A stretch of DNA of 64,000 bases from Leptospira harrisiae (GTDB lineage: Bacteria > Spirochaetota > Leptospiria > Leptospirales > Leptospiraceae), in NCBI RefSeq assembly GCF_002811945.1, contig NZ_NPDX01000001.1:1434501-1498500 (forward strand). The letters run 5' to 3'. Positions 46,562 to 56,620 of the stretch are shown piece after piece. Position numbers and translations under genes: made by a program. Below the pieces are notes generated by a model. The model was not told the DNA's origin and did not search any database. It saw nothing but the letters and a program-made list of their open reading frames with translations. Every line of letters begins with the position of its first letter. Position 1 is the first letter of the stretch.

Positions 46562-47854
46562 TTATTTCTCGTTTTGGATTGGCAAAAATATTTCTGCAAT
46601 GATGCAATCTGTTTTCACTTGCGTAGTATGGTCGGTCGCATTTCTAATGAAAAACATTCCATTGTGTCTGTGGAGAATATAATCAACCATTGTTAATCCT
46701 AAACCTAAACTGAATTTTTCTTTAGAGAAAAAACTCTCCACTGGTGGATGAATTCGAAAAAAAGGTTCTTTTAGTTTATTTTCAAACTGGGTTAATTGTT
46801 TTGCATATTCATCATTGATGATATTGTTTTTTGCGGAAAGGCAGAAATATCCATCAACAAAGGTAACAAAAATATCAAAGTGAGATTTCCTTTTGGAATA
46901 TTTAAGACCATTTGTAATTAATTCATAAATAGCGGCTTTTATTGCATCTAAATCCAGATCAAGGATAACCGATTGTTTTATAACGGGTAAGTTTACCTTT
47001 AACTCACGTTCAGTAATTTGATCCCGAAAAGTTTCGACTAGGGAAGGTAGTAAACTGAGCAGGCTATCACTTTTGGTTTTAACCAATTTAACTTTATTCT
47101 GAACGATTTCTACTGCGCGGTCTAATCCACTCATCATTGCATTATTGTGTTCGTGGTTTTCATAAAGAAGATCCCAAAATTCTTTGTTGATCGAGTATTC
47201 TTTTCCCAAGTCAGTTTTCATTTGTTGGATAGAGGCTATGATAGTTGACATGGCCCCAAGTCCCGAACCTTGCATTAATGTTGTTTTTAAATTTTGAATC
47301 GAATGAAGTTCTGAATTGATTTCATTTGTTTTTCTATGTGTTTCTTTGTAGTTTAGCCATTCCAATTGGCTTTTTAATTCTTTTGATTCCTCATCAATGA
47401 GAAGTGATTCCATTCTCTTTAAGTAGACGTATTCTAATGCTTTTTCTAAACGATCGGCAACAATTTCGACATGGAGGGGCTTTAAAAGATAATCGTAAAC
47501 ACCCATTTTCATGATATCGATGATTTCATCGATTTGGTCTATGGCGGTTTGGATGATAAAAACGGCGTTTGGTTCTAATTTTTTCTGTTCTTGGATGAAT
47601 GATTTTCCATCTAAAACCGGCATCATCAAATCCACCAAATACAGGCTATATGGACGTTTTGCCGCCATCTCGAGGGCAACCTTTCCATCTTCAGCCACAT
47701 AGGCTTCTATACCGATCCTTTTGCAAATACCCTCCAAAAGGACTTGGTTTTCCTTTTTATCTTCAATGATTAGGATTGGTTCTTTGGGACGTCTTAATTG
47801 TTCCTTGAACTGGTGATTTGCGGATAGACTTTGATTTACGTTCGATTCCACCAT
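46562..47854 (-). CDS. Response regulator with HATPase domain (REC-histidine kinase-like)
   Basis: A 430-residue protein: an N-terminal receiver domain (about 25-145; phospho-acceptor Asp75 in LYLVDLMMPVLDG, Lys in YLLKPLH), a helical middle of about 130 residues, and a HATPase domain (N-box region YELITNGLKYSKRK, G-box GLGLTMVDYIL). No clear H-box (HELRTP-type) histidine is seen in the middle; YENHEHNNAM at about 225 is the only candidate. It may be a phosphate sink or a regulated ATPase. It is between the histidine kinase (48 nt upstream) and cheY. Confidence 0.85.
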   Translation of the reverse strand: MVESNVNQSLSANHQFKEQLRRPKEPILIIEDKKENQVLLEGICKRIGIEAYVAEDGKVALEMAAKRPYSLYLVDLMMPVLDGKSFIQEQKKLEPNAVFIIQTAIDQIDEIIDIMKMGVYDYLLKPLHVEIVADRLEKALEYVYLKRMESLLIDEESKELKSQLEWLNYKETHRKTNEINSELHSIQNLKTTLMQGSGLGAMSTIIASIQQMKTDLGKEYSINKEFWDLLYENHEHNNAMMSGLDRAVEIVQNKVKLVKTKSDSLLSLLPSLVETFRDQITERELKVNLPVIKQSVILDLDLDAIKAAIYELITNGLKYSKRKSHFDIFVTFVDGYFCLSAKNNIINDEYAKQLTQFENKLKEPFFRIHPPVESFFSKEKFSLGLGLTMVDYILHRHNGMFFIRNATDHTTQVKTDCIIAEIFLPIQNEK

Positions 47855-47902
47855 ATAGATTATCGGAAATCATACGGTATAATTCTATTAGGTTCAATTC
47901 CT

Positions 47903-49519
47903 TTATTTTATTATTTCAGGTAACCTAAGTTTAAAAATAGAGCCTTGTCCTAATTGGGAATTGAGTTCGAGCGATCCGCCAAGGCGTTGTGCCAATCCCT
48001 GGGAAATTGAGAGACCAAGACCAGTTCCTTCAATGTTTCCATCGTCGTTTAACCGGGTGAAGGTATGGAATATACGATTTTGATCATTTTCAGAGATTCC
48101 TGGTCCAAAATCTTGGACCGATATCTCTAAATGGCCCTCAACCCATTCGCAATCCATTTCAATGTGTGGATTGTTTGCGTACTTAATCGCATTTGCGAGT
48201 AGATTTAGTAGGATCTGTTGGATTTTGCCTGAATCCGAAGTTAGATTATTGGAAAATTTTGCTGGCCGGAATCGAATCTCCATCCCCTTTGCCTTTGCTT
48301 GCGGTTGAATAAGCTCCAAGGTTTGGCGACATATATCTTCCGGTTTAAACGTTGTTAATTGGACCATAATTTGTCCAGATTCGATTTTCATCAAATTTAG
48401 GATTTCATTGATCATATTGAGAAGCCTTGTCCCACCGGTATAAATATAGTTTAAATATTCTTTACCTGTTTCGTCTGTCTCTGGCAATTGAATGAGTTTT
48501 GAAAATCCAATAATGGAATTCAATGGGGTTCTCAGTTCGTGACTCATGTGAGCTAAAAATTCTGTTTTGGCTCGGTAGGCACGTTCCAATTCTTCTTTTG
48601 TTTTGGTAAGGGCGACCGTTCTTTCTAAAACTAAGGATTCCAATGTGGACTTGTATCGATTTAATTCGGTCAGGTCCATGTCTCTTTGTACAAAAAGTCC
48701 CATCCATCGGCTCACAGTCTGGTAAATGAGTAGGTTTTCGAGTTCAATTGGGGAATTCTGTTTGTATTTGAAAAACCCCATCACGCCCAAAAACTGATTT
48801 TCAAATCGAACGGAAATAAGTAAGATTGTTTCTGCTTTCGTTTCGTCAAAAAACCATTTTTCCCTTCGAAAAGCTTTATTTGCGCTTAAATGGATTGTGC
48901 TTCCTTTTTTTAATTTATGAAGCCAGCGTCCAAGTCCTAATTCATACCAGTCCTCTTTGTAGAACTGAACAGGCAAAAGAGGGTATTTAGTTGTTTTACG
49001 CTCGTTCGCCCAAAGTTTAAACCTATCTTTATTTTCTACTGGTTCATATTTCAGAAAAAAAACAGAATCCATTTCAGTAAAGTTTAACAATTGATAAAGG
49101 GCGCTAGGTAATCCTTCTCTGACAGATGGTTGTTGAATCAAGATTTGAATTGATGAAGCAACTCCTAGTTCAAATCGTAATCGCCATGCAATTTCTTCTT
49201 CTTGTCTTCGTTTTGTGGTGATATCTTTAATAAAGAATTGCGAATAATCTTTATTCGGTTCTCCATAAGGGAAAACAAATAGTCCAAAAGAAATTTCTAA
49301 AATTGTTCCATTATCGATATATAATAATTCTGTAGAAAAATCATTATTATTGATTTTGTTAATTAAAAAATTGTTTATGTTAAATTCTAATTGTAAGGAT
49401 TCAAATTTTGAATTTTTTAATAGATATTCGAAGCTTTTTTTAAATTTATCGATAGCAATGATCGCAGTACCCATTTCATTGCCTTCAATCGAAGCTTTGA
49501 ATAATGACCATGGATCCAT
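47903..49519 (-). CDS. PAS/GAF sensor histidine kinase
   Basis: A 538-residue soluble kinase. A PAS-like domain (1-105), a GAF-like domain (about 115-280), the HisKA domain with His327 (HMSHELRTPLNSIIGF) and a HATPase domain with N-box (LLNLLANAIKYANN), DFGPGIS and GLGLSISQG. The ATG at 49519 follows the ispH stop by one nt, so translation is coupled to ispH. No membrane span, so it senses a cytoplasmic signal. It may feed the REC domain of the next gene product. Confidence 0.93.
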   Translation of the reverse strand: MDPWSLFKASIEGNEMGTAIIAIDKFKKSFEYLLKNSKFESLQLEFNINNFLINKINNNDFSTELLYIDNGTILEISFGLFVFPYGEPNKDYSQFFIKDITTKRRQEEEIAWRLRFELGVASSIQILIQQPSVREGLPSALYQLLNFTEMDSVFFLKYEPVENKDRFKLWANERKTTKYPLLPVQFYKEDWYELGLGRWLHKLKKGSTIHLSANKAFRREKWFFDETKAETILLISVRFENQFLGVMGFFKYKQNSPIELENLLIYQTVSRWMGLFVQRDMDLTELNRYKSTLESLVLERTVALTKTKEELERAYRAKTEFLAHMSHELRTPLNSIIGFSKLIQLPETDETGKEYLNYIYTGGTRLLNMINEILNLMKIESGQIMVQLTTFKPEDICRQTLELIQPQAKAKGMEIRFRPAKFSNNLTSDSGKIQQILLNLLANAIKYANNPHIEMDCEWVEGHLEISVQDFGPGISENDQNRIFHTFTRLNDDGNIEGTGLGLSISQGLAQRLGGSLELNSQLGQGSIFKLRLPEIIK

Positions 49520-49520
49520 A

Positions 49521-50468
49521 CTAATACTGTTTGAGTAACTCTTTCGGAAGCTTAAAACTCATTGTATCTTCCCTGCTTTCTGGAAAAAGGGAAACCTTAG
49601 CTTCGGGAAAATGTCTTAAAATCTCTCCTACTATTTCGTCCACAAGAACTTGCGGGCTTGAGGCACCTGCAGTAATGCCAAGGGTTCTTATCCCTGATGT
49701 TTTGATATGGTTTGGATCTACATCTTCTTTTTTAGAGATTTGGAAACTCGCTGGCCTTGTTTTTTTGGCCAATTGGCATAAACGAACTGAATTCGAAGAA
49801 TTTTCGGCACCAATCACGAGCATTGCATCGACAGATTCTAACATGGATCGAACTGCTTCTTGTCGCTCTGTTGTCGCATAACAAATATCATCCTTTTGCG
49901 GATGTTCAACATAAGGGAAAACTTCTTCAATTTTTTTGACAATATTTTTTGTATCGGCAACGGAGAGGGTGGTTTGCATCAAATAGGTTAAAGGTTTATC
50001 TTTTGAAATTTTGCCTTTAAGGTTTTCCACGTCTTCAGGTGATTCCACAAGATACATATGTGCTTCTCCCATTGTCCCAATGGCTTCATCGTGGCCTCTA
50101 TGGCCGATGTAGATGATTTGATGGGTATCTTTGATATTCCGCGCTTTTTTATGAACCCTTGTGACGAGGGGGCAGGTAGCATCTCCAATTTTCATTTTGC
50201 GTTCGGTGGCTTCTTTCACAACTTCAGGCGATACTCCATGTGCGGAAAACACAACTGTGGCGCCATCAGGAACTTCTTTTAGTTCATCGATAAACCGGAT
50301 TCCCTTTTTCTTCATTTCCTCCACAACCCTTTGGTTATGGACGATTTCTTTACGAACATAAAGAGGGGTTTCAGGGTTTTCTTGAAATGCGGTTTCCACA
50401 TAGGAAATGGCATATTTCACTCCAGCACAAAATCCACGGGGGTTCGCTAAATATATTGTCTCTAACAC
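49521..50468 (-). CDS. ispH: 4-hydroxy-3-methylbut-2-enyl diphosphate reductase
   Basis: A 315-residue iron-sulfur enzyme, last step of the MEP pathway, making IPP and DMAPP. The three cluster cysteines are in GFCAGV (Cys14), DATCPLV and DDICYATTERQEAV; PRGFCAGVKYAI and SAHGVSPEV are typical. The start is a GTG at 50466-50468 with a weak leader. It is the first gene of an operon that continues into ten genes of chemotaxis and signalling, a pairing not expected from function. Confidence 0.95.
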   Translation of the reverse strand: MLETIYLANPRGFCAGVKYAISYVETAFQENPETPLYVRKEIVHNQRVVEEMKKKGIRFIDELKEVPDGATVVFSAHGVSPEVVKEATERKMKIGDATCPLVTRVHKKARNIKDTHQIIYIGHRGHDEAIGTMGEAHMYLVESPEDVENLKGKISKDKPLTYLMQTTLSVADTKNIVKKIEEVFPYVEHPQKDDICYATTERQEAVRSMLESVDAMLVIGAENSSNSVRLCQLAKKTRPASFQISKKEDVDPNHIKTSGIRTLGITAGASSPQVLVDEIVGEILRHFPEAKVSLFPESREDTMSFKLPKELLKQY

Positions 50469-50615
50469 TGAATCAGGCCTGCCTTTTCTTTAAATCCAAC
50501 TCCATAGAATTTCCAGGACATATTTTAGAAAAGGGGAAGTTCTATTTTTATTCAATTTTTATTTCATTTTCCCTATTATCCTCCCTAGCGGAATGACCGA
50601 TCCTTATCTTGAAAG

Positions 50616-50629
50616 GGCCAAGGATGGCC
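50616..50629 (+). promoter_or_regulatory. Leader hairpin upstream of flaB
   Basis: GGCCA-AGGA-TGGCC (50616-50629) is a small perfect hairpin in the gap between the divergent ispH operon and flaB, about 78 nt before the flaB start. No clear sigma-28 promoter was found in this 238-bp gap. Confidence 0.35.
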
Positions 50630-50673
50630 TCTTCGAAAATTCATCAATTTCTCGGACTTTAGTGAAAACTTAA

Positions 50674-51555
<882 letters not shown>

Positions 51556-51563
51556 TAGGATAA

Positions 51564-51626
51564 GAGAAACTAAAGGCCGGGCAGGGTGGTTGGGGCCCCG
51601 TCTTTGGTTTCTCGATTTTCTTTTTT
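51564..51626 (+). terminator. Rho-independent terminator of flaB
   Basis: GAGAAACTAAAG at 51564-51575 pairs with CTTTGGTTTCTC at 51602-51613 (one G-U), with a very GC-rich 26-nt interior containing GGGGCCCC, followed by a T-rich tail to 51626. It begins 8 nt after the flaB stop. Confidence 0.85.
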
Positions 51627-51749
51627 GAAATTCCCTCTAAATTTGAACCTTCCTCTTTTCTTTGATCATTTTCCTTTTTTTACTTAAAAAGATAAATTCA
51701 TTCTCCGAAAACGAAACATTCTATTTATTTGAAATAGTGAGTACACTCT

Positions 51750-52982
51750 ATGAAATTAGATATTGATTCTGCCTACGAAGCGATCCAATCAATCGTTTTG
51801 AAAACTCCACTTCAATTCCATTCAAAACTATCTGAAAATTTTAAAGCCCAAATTTATATCAAACGAGAAGATTTACAAATTGTAAGATCCTATAAAATCC
51901 GGGGTGCTTACAACTTAATTCAAAGTTTAACCATAGAAGAAAGAGCGCAAGGAGTTGTTTGTGCAAGTGCAGGAAATCATGCGCAAGGGGTAGCTTATTC
52001 TTGCAAAACATTAAACCTCTCTGGAGTGATTTATATGCCAGCCATCACTCCTAAACAAAAAATCAACCAAGTAAAAATGTTTGGTGGCAATTGGATCGAA
52101 ATTGTGTTAGTAGGTGATACGTTTGATGAATGCCAGACCTTCGCTTTGGAATATGCCAAAACTCATAACAAAGTATTTGTACCACCTTTTGATCATGTCA
52201 AAATTATGGAAGGTCAAGGTACTGTTGCCAAAGAAATTTTAGACGAAGAATCTGACATCGATTATGTGTTTGTTCCCATTGGTGGTGGCGGGCTCTGTGC
52301 TGGAATTGGTAGTTATTTTAAAGAAAAATCTCCAAATACGAAAATCATTGGTGTCGAACCTTTTGGTGCCCCTTCCATGACAGAAGCACTGAAAGAGGGA
52401 AGGCCCGTTTCCCTTAAAAAAATTGATAAATTTGTAGATGGAGCTGCGGTGAAAAAGATAGGAGAACTTACCTTTCCTATCTGTAAGGAAGTCCTTTCTG
52501 ATACGTTACTTGTAAAAGAAGGTAAGGTTTGTTCCACTATTTTGAAATTATACAATGAAGATGCCATTGTTGCAGAACCCGCAGGAGCATTGAGTATTTC
52601 TGCATTGGATTTGTATGCAGATCAAATTCGTGGGAAAAAAGTAGTCTGCGTCCTTAGTGGTGGAAATAACGATATCGATCGAATGCAAGAAATCAAAGAA
52701 AGGTCGCTCCTTTTTGAGGGTTTAAAACATTATTTTATCGTACGTTTTGCACAGAGACCCGGAGCTTTGAAACAGTTTGTAAACGAAATCCTCGGCCCGA
52801 ACGATGATATTGTTCGATTTGAATTCATACAGAAAAACAATAAAGAATCGGGGCCTGCCCTTATTGGTATTGAGCTAAAATCTAAAGATGATTTCAAGGG
52901 TTTACTCGAGAGAATGGATTCCTTTCACCTTAACTTTACTTTGGTGAACCAAGATGAAAATTTATTTGAATATCTAGTTTAG
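51750..52982 (+). CDS. ilvA: Threonine ammonia-lyase (threonine dehydratase)
   Basis: A 410-residue PLP enzyme that turns threonine into 2-oxobutyrate. The PLP lysine is in RSYKIRGAYNLI, SAGNHAQGVAY binds substrate, and VPIGGGGLCAGIG is the phosphate-binding glycine loop; the last 80 residues are an ACT-like regulatory domain (IVRFAQRPGALKQFVNEIL). Length fits the ACT-bearing type rather than the two-ACT biosynthetic type. Many Leptospira make 2-oxobutyrate from citramalate, so this may be catabolic or redundant (inference). Confidence 0.92.
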   Translation: MKLDIDSAYEAIQSIVLKTPLQFHSKLSENFKAQIYIKREDLQIVRSYKIRGAYNLIQSLTIEERAQGVVCASAGNHAQGVAYSCKTLNLSGVIYMPAITPKQKINQVKMFGGNWIEIVLVGDTFDECQTFALEYAKTHNKVFVPPFDHVKIMEGQGTVAKEILDEESDIDYVFVPIGGGGLCAGIGSYFKEKSPNTKIIGVEPFGAPSMTEALKEGRPVSLKKIDKFVDGAAVKKIGELTFPICKEVLSDTLLVKEGKVCSTILKLYNEDAIVAEPAGALSISALDLYADQIRGKKVVCVLSGGNNDIDRMQEIKERSLLFEGLKHYFIVRFAQRPGALKQFVNEILGPNDDIVRFEFIQKNNKESGPALIGIELKSKDDFKGLLERMDSFHLNFTLVNQDENLFEYLV

Positions 52983-53169
52983 GATTTTTTGGATAGGCTG
53001 TATAATGTTAGGTGATGGTTCGTTGGTCGATTCTCCTTGGATACTTTAGAAAATATTTTATTTTTGACCAAAAATCTTTCCAATTTCTTTTGCTAAAATA
53101 TCTGGATTCACCTAAAGGTTTTTTGAATCTTATCGATATCTATAGTGATTGAATGATCGTCGTACAGCT

Positions 53170-53197
53170 AAAAGCCCGGAGTGATTGCCGGGCTTTT
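53170..53197. terminator. Bidirectional rho-independent terminator
   Basis: AAAAGCCCGG at 53170-53179 and CCGGGCTTTT at 53188-53197 form a perfect 10-bp stem with an 8-nt loop, A-run and T-run on either side. It lies between ilvA and the convergent met operon. Confidence 0.9.
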
Positions 53198-53284
53198 GTA
53201 TAACTATGAACTTTTTAAGTATAAAATTCAAACTTTTGGTAAGAGTCTTTTCTTTTTAAATGGAATGTGATAAACAGGCCTCAT

Positions 53285-53345
53285 TGGGTGGCGGGTGGAT
53301 AACCCCACCCAGTTCGAATAGGGCGGGGATAGTATACCTACCGAG
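53285..53345. repeat. GC-rich hairpin element, copy A of a putative dispersed repeat
   Basis: CCCCACCC (53303-53310) and GGGCGGGG (53321-53328) form a stem with one A-C mismatch around AGTTCGAATA. Upstream GGGTGG copies (53286-53291 and 53293-53298) can pair with CCACCC instead, so alternative foldings exist. Similar in layout and sequence to the element at 62765-62846. Confidence 0.55.
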
Positions 53346-53400
53346 TCCCTAACTTGCAATTTAAAAACCTTCACCGAGCCGAAGAAGTGCAATTTATTTT

Positions 53401-54018
53401 TTAAGCCCGAATCACAAACAGAGCAAGAGTCGCAAACAAATTAGGGAATAGTTTGATTTGTCTCGTCCTGTTAAAAAAAGCTCGGTGCAAAACCTTGATC
53501 CTTTCAAAATCGCAAAAATCTTCAAAATCCTTTCCAGATAAATAATGTAAGTTAGGTGTATCATACCAGTGGAAAGGCATAAGTTCGGTCACGGGAGTTT
53601 TACCGCTAAGTAAGATGGAAGAGCGAATTTGCCAATGCGAAAAGTTAGGAAATACAATGATCACCTGTTTGCCAATTCGTAAACATTCTTTAATGATTTC
53701 ACCAGGGTTTAACGTCTGTTGTATGGTTTGGTTGAGGATAACAAAATCAAAGCTATGATCTAAGTGGTGTTTTAGGCCGTCATCAATATCACCATGATGG
53801 ACATATAAGCTTTTTTTTACACATTGTATGATACATTTATCATCTTTTTCGATCCCTTGGACACGAACCCCTTTGTTTTTTAGGATTAACATGAGTTCTC
53901 CATACCCACAGCCAAGGTCTAATACTCTTTCTCCGGGTTTGACAAGATTGGCAATGTAAGAGATATCAGGCCTGTTTTTTAAATCCAATCCCAAGGTTTC
54001 ATTTGTATGGATGTTCAA
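53401..54018 (-). CDS. metW: Methionine biosynthesis protein MetW
   Basis: A 205-residue methyltransferase-fold protein usually found with MetX. It has the SAM-binding motif [19 protein letters not shown], then [17 protein letters not shown] and the [21 protein letters not shown] segment with [10 protein letters not shown] typical of MetW. The start is a TTG at 54016-54018 that overlaps the metX stop (TTGA) and has AAGGAG about 7 nt upstream, so the rare start is well supported. It probably assists or regulates homoserine acylation; catalytic action is not established in general. Confidence 0.93.
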   Translation of the reverse strand: MNIHTNETLGLDLKNRPDISYIANLVKPGERVLDLGCGYGELMLILKNKGVRVQGIEKDDKCIIQCVKKSLYVHHGDIDDGLKHHLDHSFDFVILNQTIQQTLNPGEIIKECLRIGKQVIIVFPNFSHWQIRSSILLSGKTPVTELMPFHWYDTPNLHYLSGKDFEDFCDFERIKVLHRAFFNRTRQIKLFPNLFATLALFVIRA

Positions 54019-55151
54019 AGGAAAACTCCTTCGTCTGTTGAGCTTAAAAAATCCCGAAGAATGGAATCTTGTTGTTCACTGGGTAATAAAAAACTATCAT
54101 GTCCGGCAGGATTGTTGAGTTCCACAAAACTAACAGGAACTGCATTGACTTCTAGCGACTTCACAATTTCTTCTGATTGGTAAGGCGGATAGAGCCAATC
54201 TGATGTATAAGCCACAACTAGAAAACGACACCTAACTTTTGCTAAAACTTTTGTTAGGTCTTTCCCGGTTCCTAAACTAAAATGGTCAAGTGCCTTTGTA
54301 ACGTAAATATATGAGTTTGCATCAAACCGATCCACAAAGGATTCCCCTTGGTAGATAAGATAACTACCCACAGCGAAGTCGGTGGATTGGATATTTCCTT
54401 TGGGTGGTTTTCGACCAAATTTTTCACGCATCATCTCATCACTTAAATATGTGATGTGTCCCATCATCCGTGCCAGTGCTAACCCTTTTGATGGTCTATT
54501 TTCTTGGGTATACAAACCTTGGTTCCAGTTGGGATCAGACAGGATGGCTTGTCTTCCCACTTCATTAAAAGCAATTTGTTGTGCAGAGTGTTCGGAAGAA
54601 GATGCCATCACAATACAATTTTTAAGTCGGTCTGGATAAGCGACTGACCATTGTAAGGCTTGCATCCCACCCATAGAACCACCGGCAACAGCAAATAATT
54701 TATGAATTCCAAAATGACTGATTAATTTTTCTTGTGCGTTTACCATATCTCCAATGGAGACAAAAGGAAAAGTCGATTGGAAAGGTTTACCTGTTTTTCC
54801 ATTTACTGTAAGTGGTCCACTAGAACCCTTACAACCACCAATCACGTTGGAGGAAATGATAAAGTAACGATTTGTATCAAAGGCTTTGCCTGGGCCTATG
54901 TAATAATCCCAGTAACCGGGACGTTTGTCTCCCTCATGAAAACCGGCAGCATGAGCATCACCGGAGAGAGCATGGCAGACTAAGATGGCATTGTCTTTTT
55001 TATCGTTTAATGTGCCGTAAGTTTCATAGGCAATTTCGAGAGGAGTGATGGTTTCACCCCCCTCTAAAGTCAAAGTGTCAAATTGAATGACCTGAGTGTA
55101 TACTACACCTACGGATCCGTGGGAAAACTCGTTCTTTTCGGAGGTAGGCAT
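54015..55151 (-). CDS. metX: Homoserine O-acetyltransferase
   Basis: A 378-residue alpha/beta-hydrolase-fold enzyme that acetylates homoserine (succinylation is possible in this family). The nucleophile is the Ser of [12 protein letters not shown]; the acid/base pair is in [10 protein letters not shown] and [18 protein letters not shown] and [10 protein letters not shown] start the fold. It lies 8 nt after metY and overlaps metW. The set metY-metX-metW makes homocysteine by direct sulfhydrylation of O-acetylhomoserine. Confidence 0.95.
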   Translation of the reverse strand: MPTSEKNEFSHGSVGVVYTQVIQFDTLTLEGGETITPLEIAYETYGTLNDKKDNAILVCHALSGDAHAAGFHEGDKRPGYWDYYIGPGKAFDTNRYFIISSNVIGGCKGSSGPLTVNGKTGKPFQSTFPFVSIGDMVNAQEKLISHFGIHKLFAVAGGSMGGMQALQWSVAYPDRLKNCIVMASSSEHSAQQIAFNEVGRQAILSDPNWNQGLYTQENRPSKGLALARMMGHITYLSDEMMREKFGRKPPKGNIQSTDFAVGSYLIYQGESFVDRFDANSYIYVTKALDHFSLGTGKDLTKVLAKVRCRFLVVAYTSDWLYPPYQSEEIVKSLEVNAVPVSFVELNNPAGHDSFLLPSEQQDSILRDFLSSTDEGVFL

Positions 55152-55159
55152 AGTCTTAA

Positions 55160-56488
55160 TCAGATATTTTTTAATGCCTCTTCCAAGTCTACCAGAATGT
55201 CATCAATGTTTTCAAGACCAACGCTCAAACGAACAAACCCCGGAGTGACTCCTGCGGAAATTTGTTCAGGTCCTGTCAACTGTTGGTGAGTTGTGGAAGC
55301 TGGGTGAATGGCAAGAGACTTCGCATCACCGATGTTAGCGAGTAAACTGAATAACTCAAGTCCATCAATAAATTTTTTGGCTTTTTCCACACCACCTTTG
55401 ATTTCAAATCCTACGATCGCACCGAAGAGTCCACGTTCATGGTACTTTTTAGCGGTAGCAAAGTCTTTTCCTGTTGGAAGACCTGGGTAGTTGACCCATT
55501 CAATTTTAGGATGTTTTTGTAAAAACTCCGCTACTTTTAGGGCATTGCTTGAATGACGTTCCATACGAAGGGGGAGTGTTTCCACACCTTGTAAAATTTG
55601 CCAAGCGTTGAAAGGAGAAATCGCAGGGCCAAGATCTCTGAGTCCTTGGACTCGGGCCTTTAAGATAAATGCAATATTCACTCCACCAAATGGTTCGAAT
55701 TTTCCGAACACTTCCCAAAATTTCAACCCATGGTAAGATGGGTCTGGTTCAGTAAAGTTTTTGAACTTTCCGTTTCCCCAGTTAAAGGAACCAGCATCTA
55801 TGATGATCCCTCCAATAGAAGTTCCATGACCACCTAAAAATTTAGTGAGTGAGTGAACAACAATGTCAGCACCATGTTTGATTGGGTTCACTAAATAAGG
55901 AGAAGGCATAGTGTTATCAATCACTAGAGGAACACCTACTTCTTTTGCAACTTTACTCACTGCAGAAATATCAAGTGTATCAAGTTTTGGATTTCCTAAA
56001 GTTTCCGCATAAAAAGCTCTTGTCTTTTCATTGGAAGCTTTGCGGAAATTTTCAGGATCGGATTGGTCAACAAAGTGAACTTTGATACCCAGTTTTGGAA
56101 ATGTATAATGTAGAAGGTTGTAAGTTCCACCGTAAAGTGAGGAAGAGGCTACAATCTCTTGACCTGCTTCTACAATATTGAGGAGTGCTAACATTTCTGC
56201 ACTTTGGCCAGATGCTGTTGCGAGAGCTGCCACACCACCTTCCAATGCTGCCACACGTTTTTCTAAAACATCTGTGGTTGGGTTCATGAGCCTTGTGTAA
56301 ATATTTCCAAACTCTTGTAAGCCGAATAGTCGTGCGGCATGGTCAGTATCTTTAAATACATAAGAAGTGGTTTGGTACAAAGGAACAGCTCTCGACGTAG
56401 TCGTCGGATCCGGCTCTTGTCCTCCGTGGAGTGCGATGGTTTCTGGTTTAAAATTACGTGGCATAAATTCCCCCGATGGTCTTGTCAT
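55160..56488 (-). CDS. metY: O-acetylhomoserine aminocarboxypropyltransferase (sulfhydrylase)
   Basis: A 442-residue PLP enzyme of the Cys/Met metabolism family. It forms homocysteine from O-acetylhomoserine and sulfide. [28 protein letters not shown] and the PLP-lysine motif [13 protein letters not shown] are visible. The ATG at 56488 has GAGGAG 6 nt upstream; a second in-frame ATG at 56464 has its own GGGGGA, so the product may start at either point. Operon with metX and metW. No SAM riboswitch is seen in the short leader; an 11-bp inverted repeat lies upstream. Confidence 0.93.
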   Translation of the reverse strand: MTRPSGEFMPRNFKPETIALHGGQEPDPTTTSRAVPLYQTTSYVFKDTDHAARLFGLQEFGNIYTRLMNPTTDVLEKRVAALEGGVAALATASGQSAEMLALLNIVEAGQEIVASSSLYGGTYNLLHYTFPKLGIKVHFVDQSDPENFRKASNEKTRAFYAETLGNPKLDTLDISAVSKVAKEVGVPLVIDNTMPSPYLVNPIKHGADIVVHSLTKFLGGHGTSIGGIIIDAGSFNWGNGKFKNFTEPDPSYHGLKFWEVFGKFEPFGGVNIAFILKARVQGLRDLGPAISPFNAWQILQGVETLPLRMERHSSNALKVAEFLQKHPKIEWVNYPGLPTGKDFATAKKYHERGLFGAIVGFEIKGGVEKAKKFIDGLELFSLLANIGDAKSLAIHPASTTHQQLTGPEQISAGVTPGFVRLSVGLENIDDILVDLEEALKNI

Positions 56489-56520
56489 CCTCGTCTCCTC
56501 TTTTCGAATTGTCAAGAAAA

Positions 56521-56559
56521 AATCCAATAAAACGGATTCTCAGTTCACTTTATTGGATT
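56521..56559. promoter_or_regulatory. Long inverted repeat between metY and the outer-membrane-type gene
   Basis: AATCCAATAAA at 56521-56531 and TTTATTGGATT at 56549-56559 form a perfect 11-bp inverted repeat with a 17-bp spacer in the divergent promoter region. It is AT-rich, so an operator for a regulator of the met operon or its divergent neighbour is more likely than a terminator. Confidence 0.5.
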
Positions 56560-56620
56560 GAGTCCGGGTAGATTATTTCTTATTTTCAGCCCAAAACCTT
56601 ACGATAATGATCGTATCGTG

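Larger units (their letters stand above)
52983..53400. other. 418-bp intergenic region with a terminator and a GC-rich structured element
   Basis: No believable gene was found. It holds a strong terminator at 53170-53197 about 190 bp after ilvA, and a GC-rich block at 53285-53345. The first 190 bp is AT-rich and could encode a small RNA ended by that terminator, but no start signal is evident. The terminator may also be used from the opposite direction. Confidence 0.6.

Noticed and set aside
56464..56620. SAM riboswitch in the metY leader
   Set aside because: The gap is short and holds an AT-rich inverted repeat, not the conserved SAM-riboswitch core.
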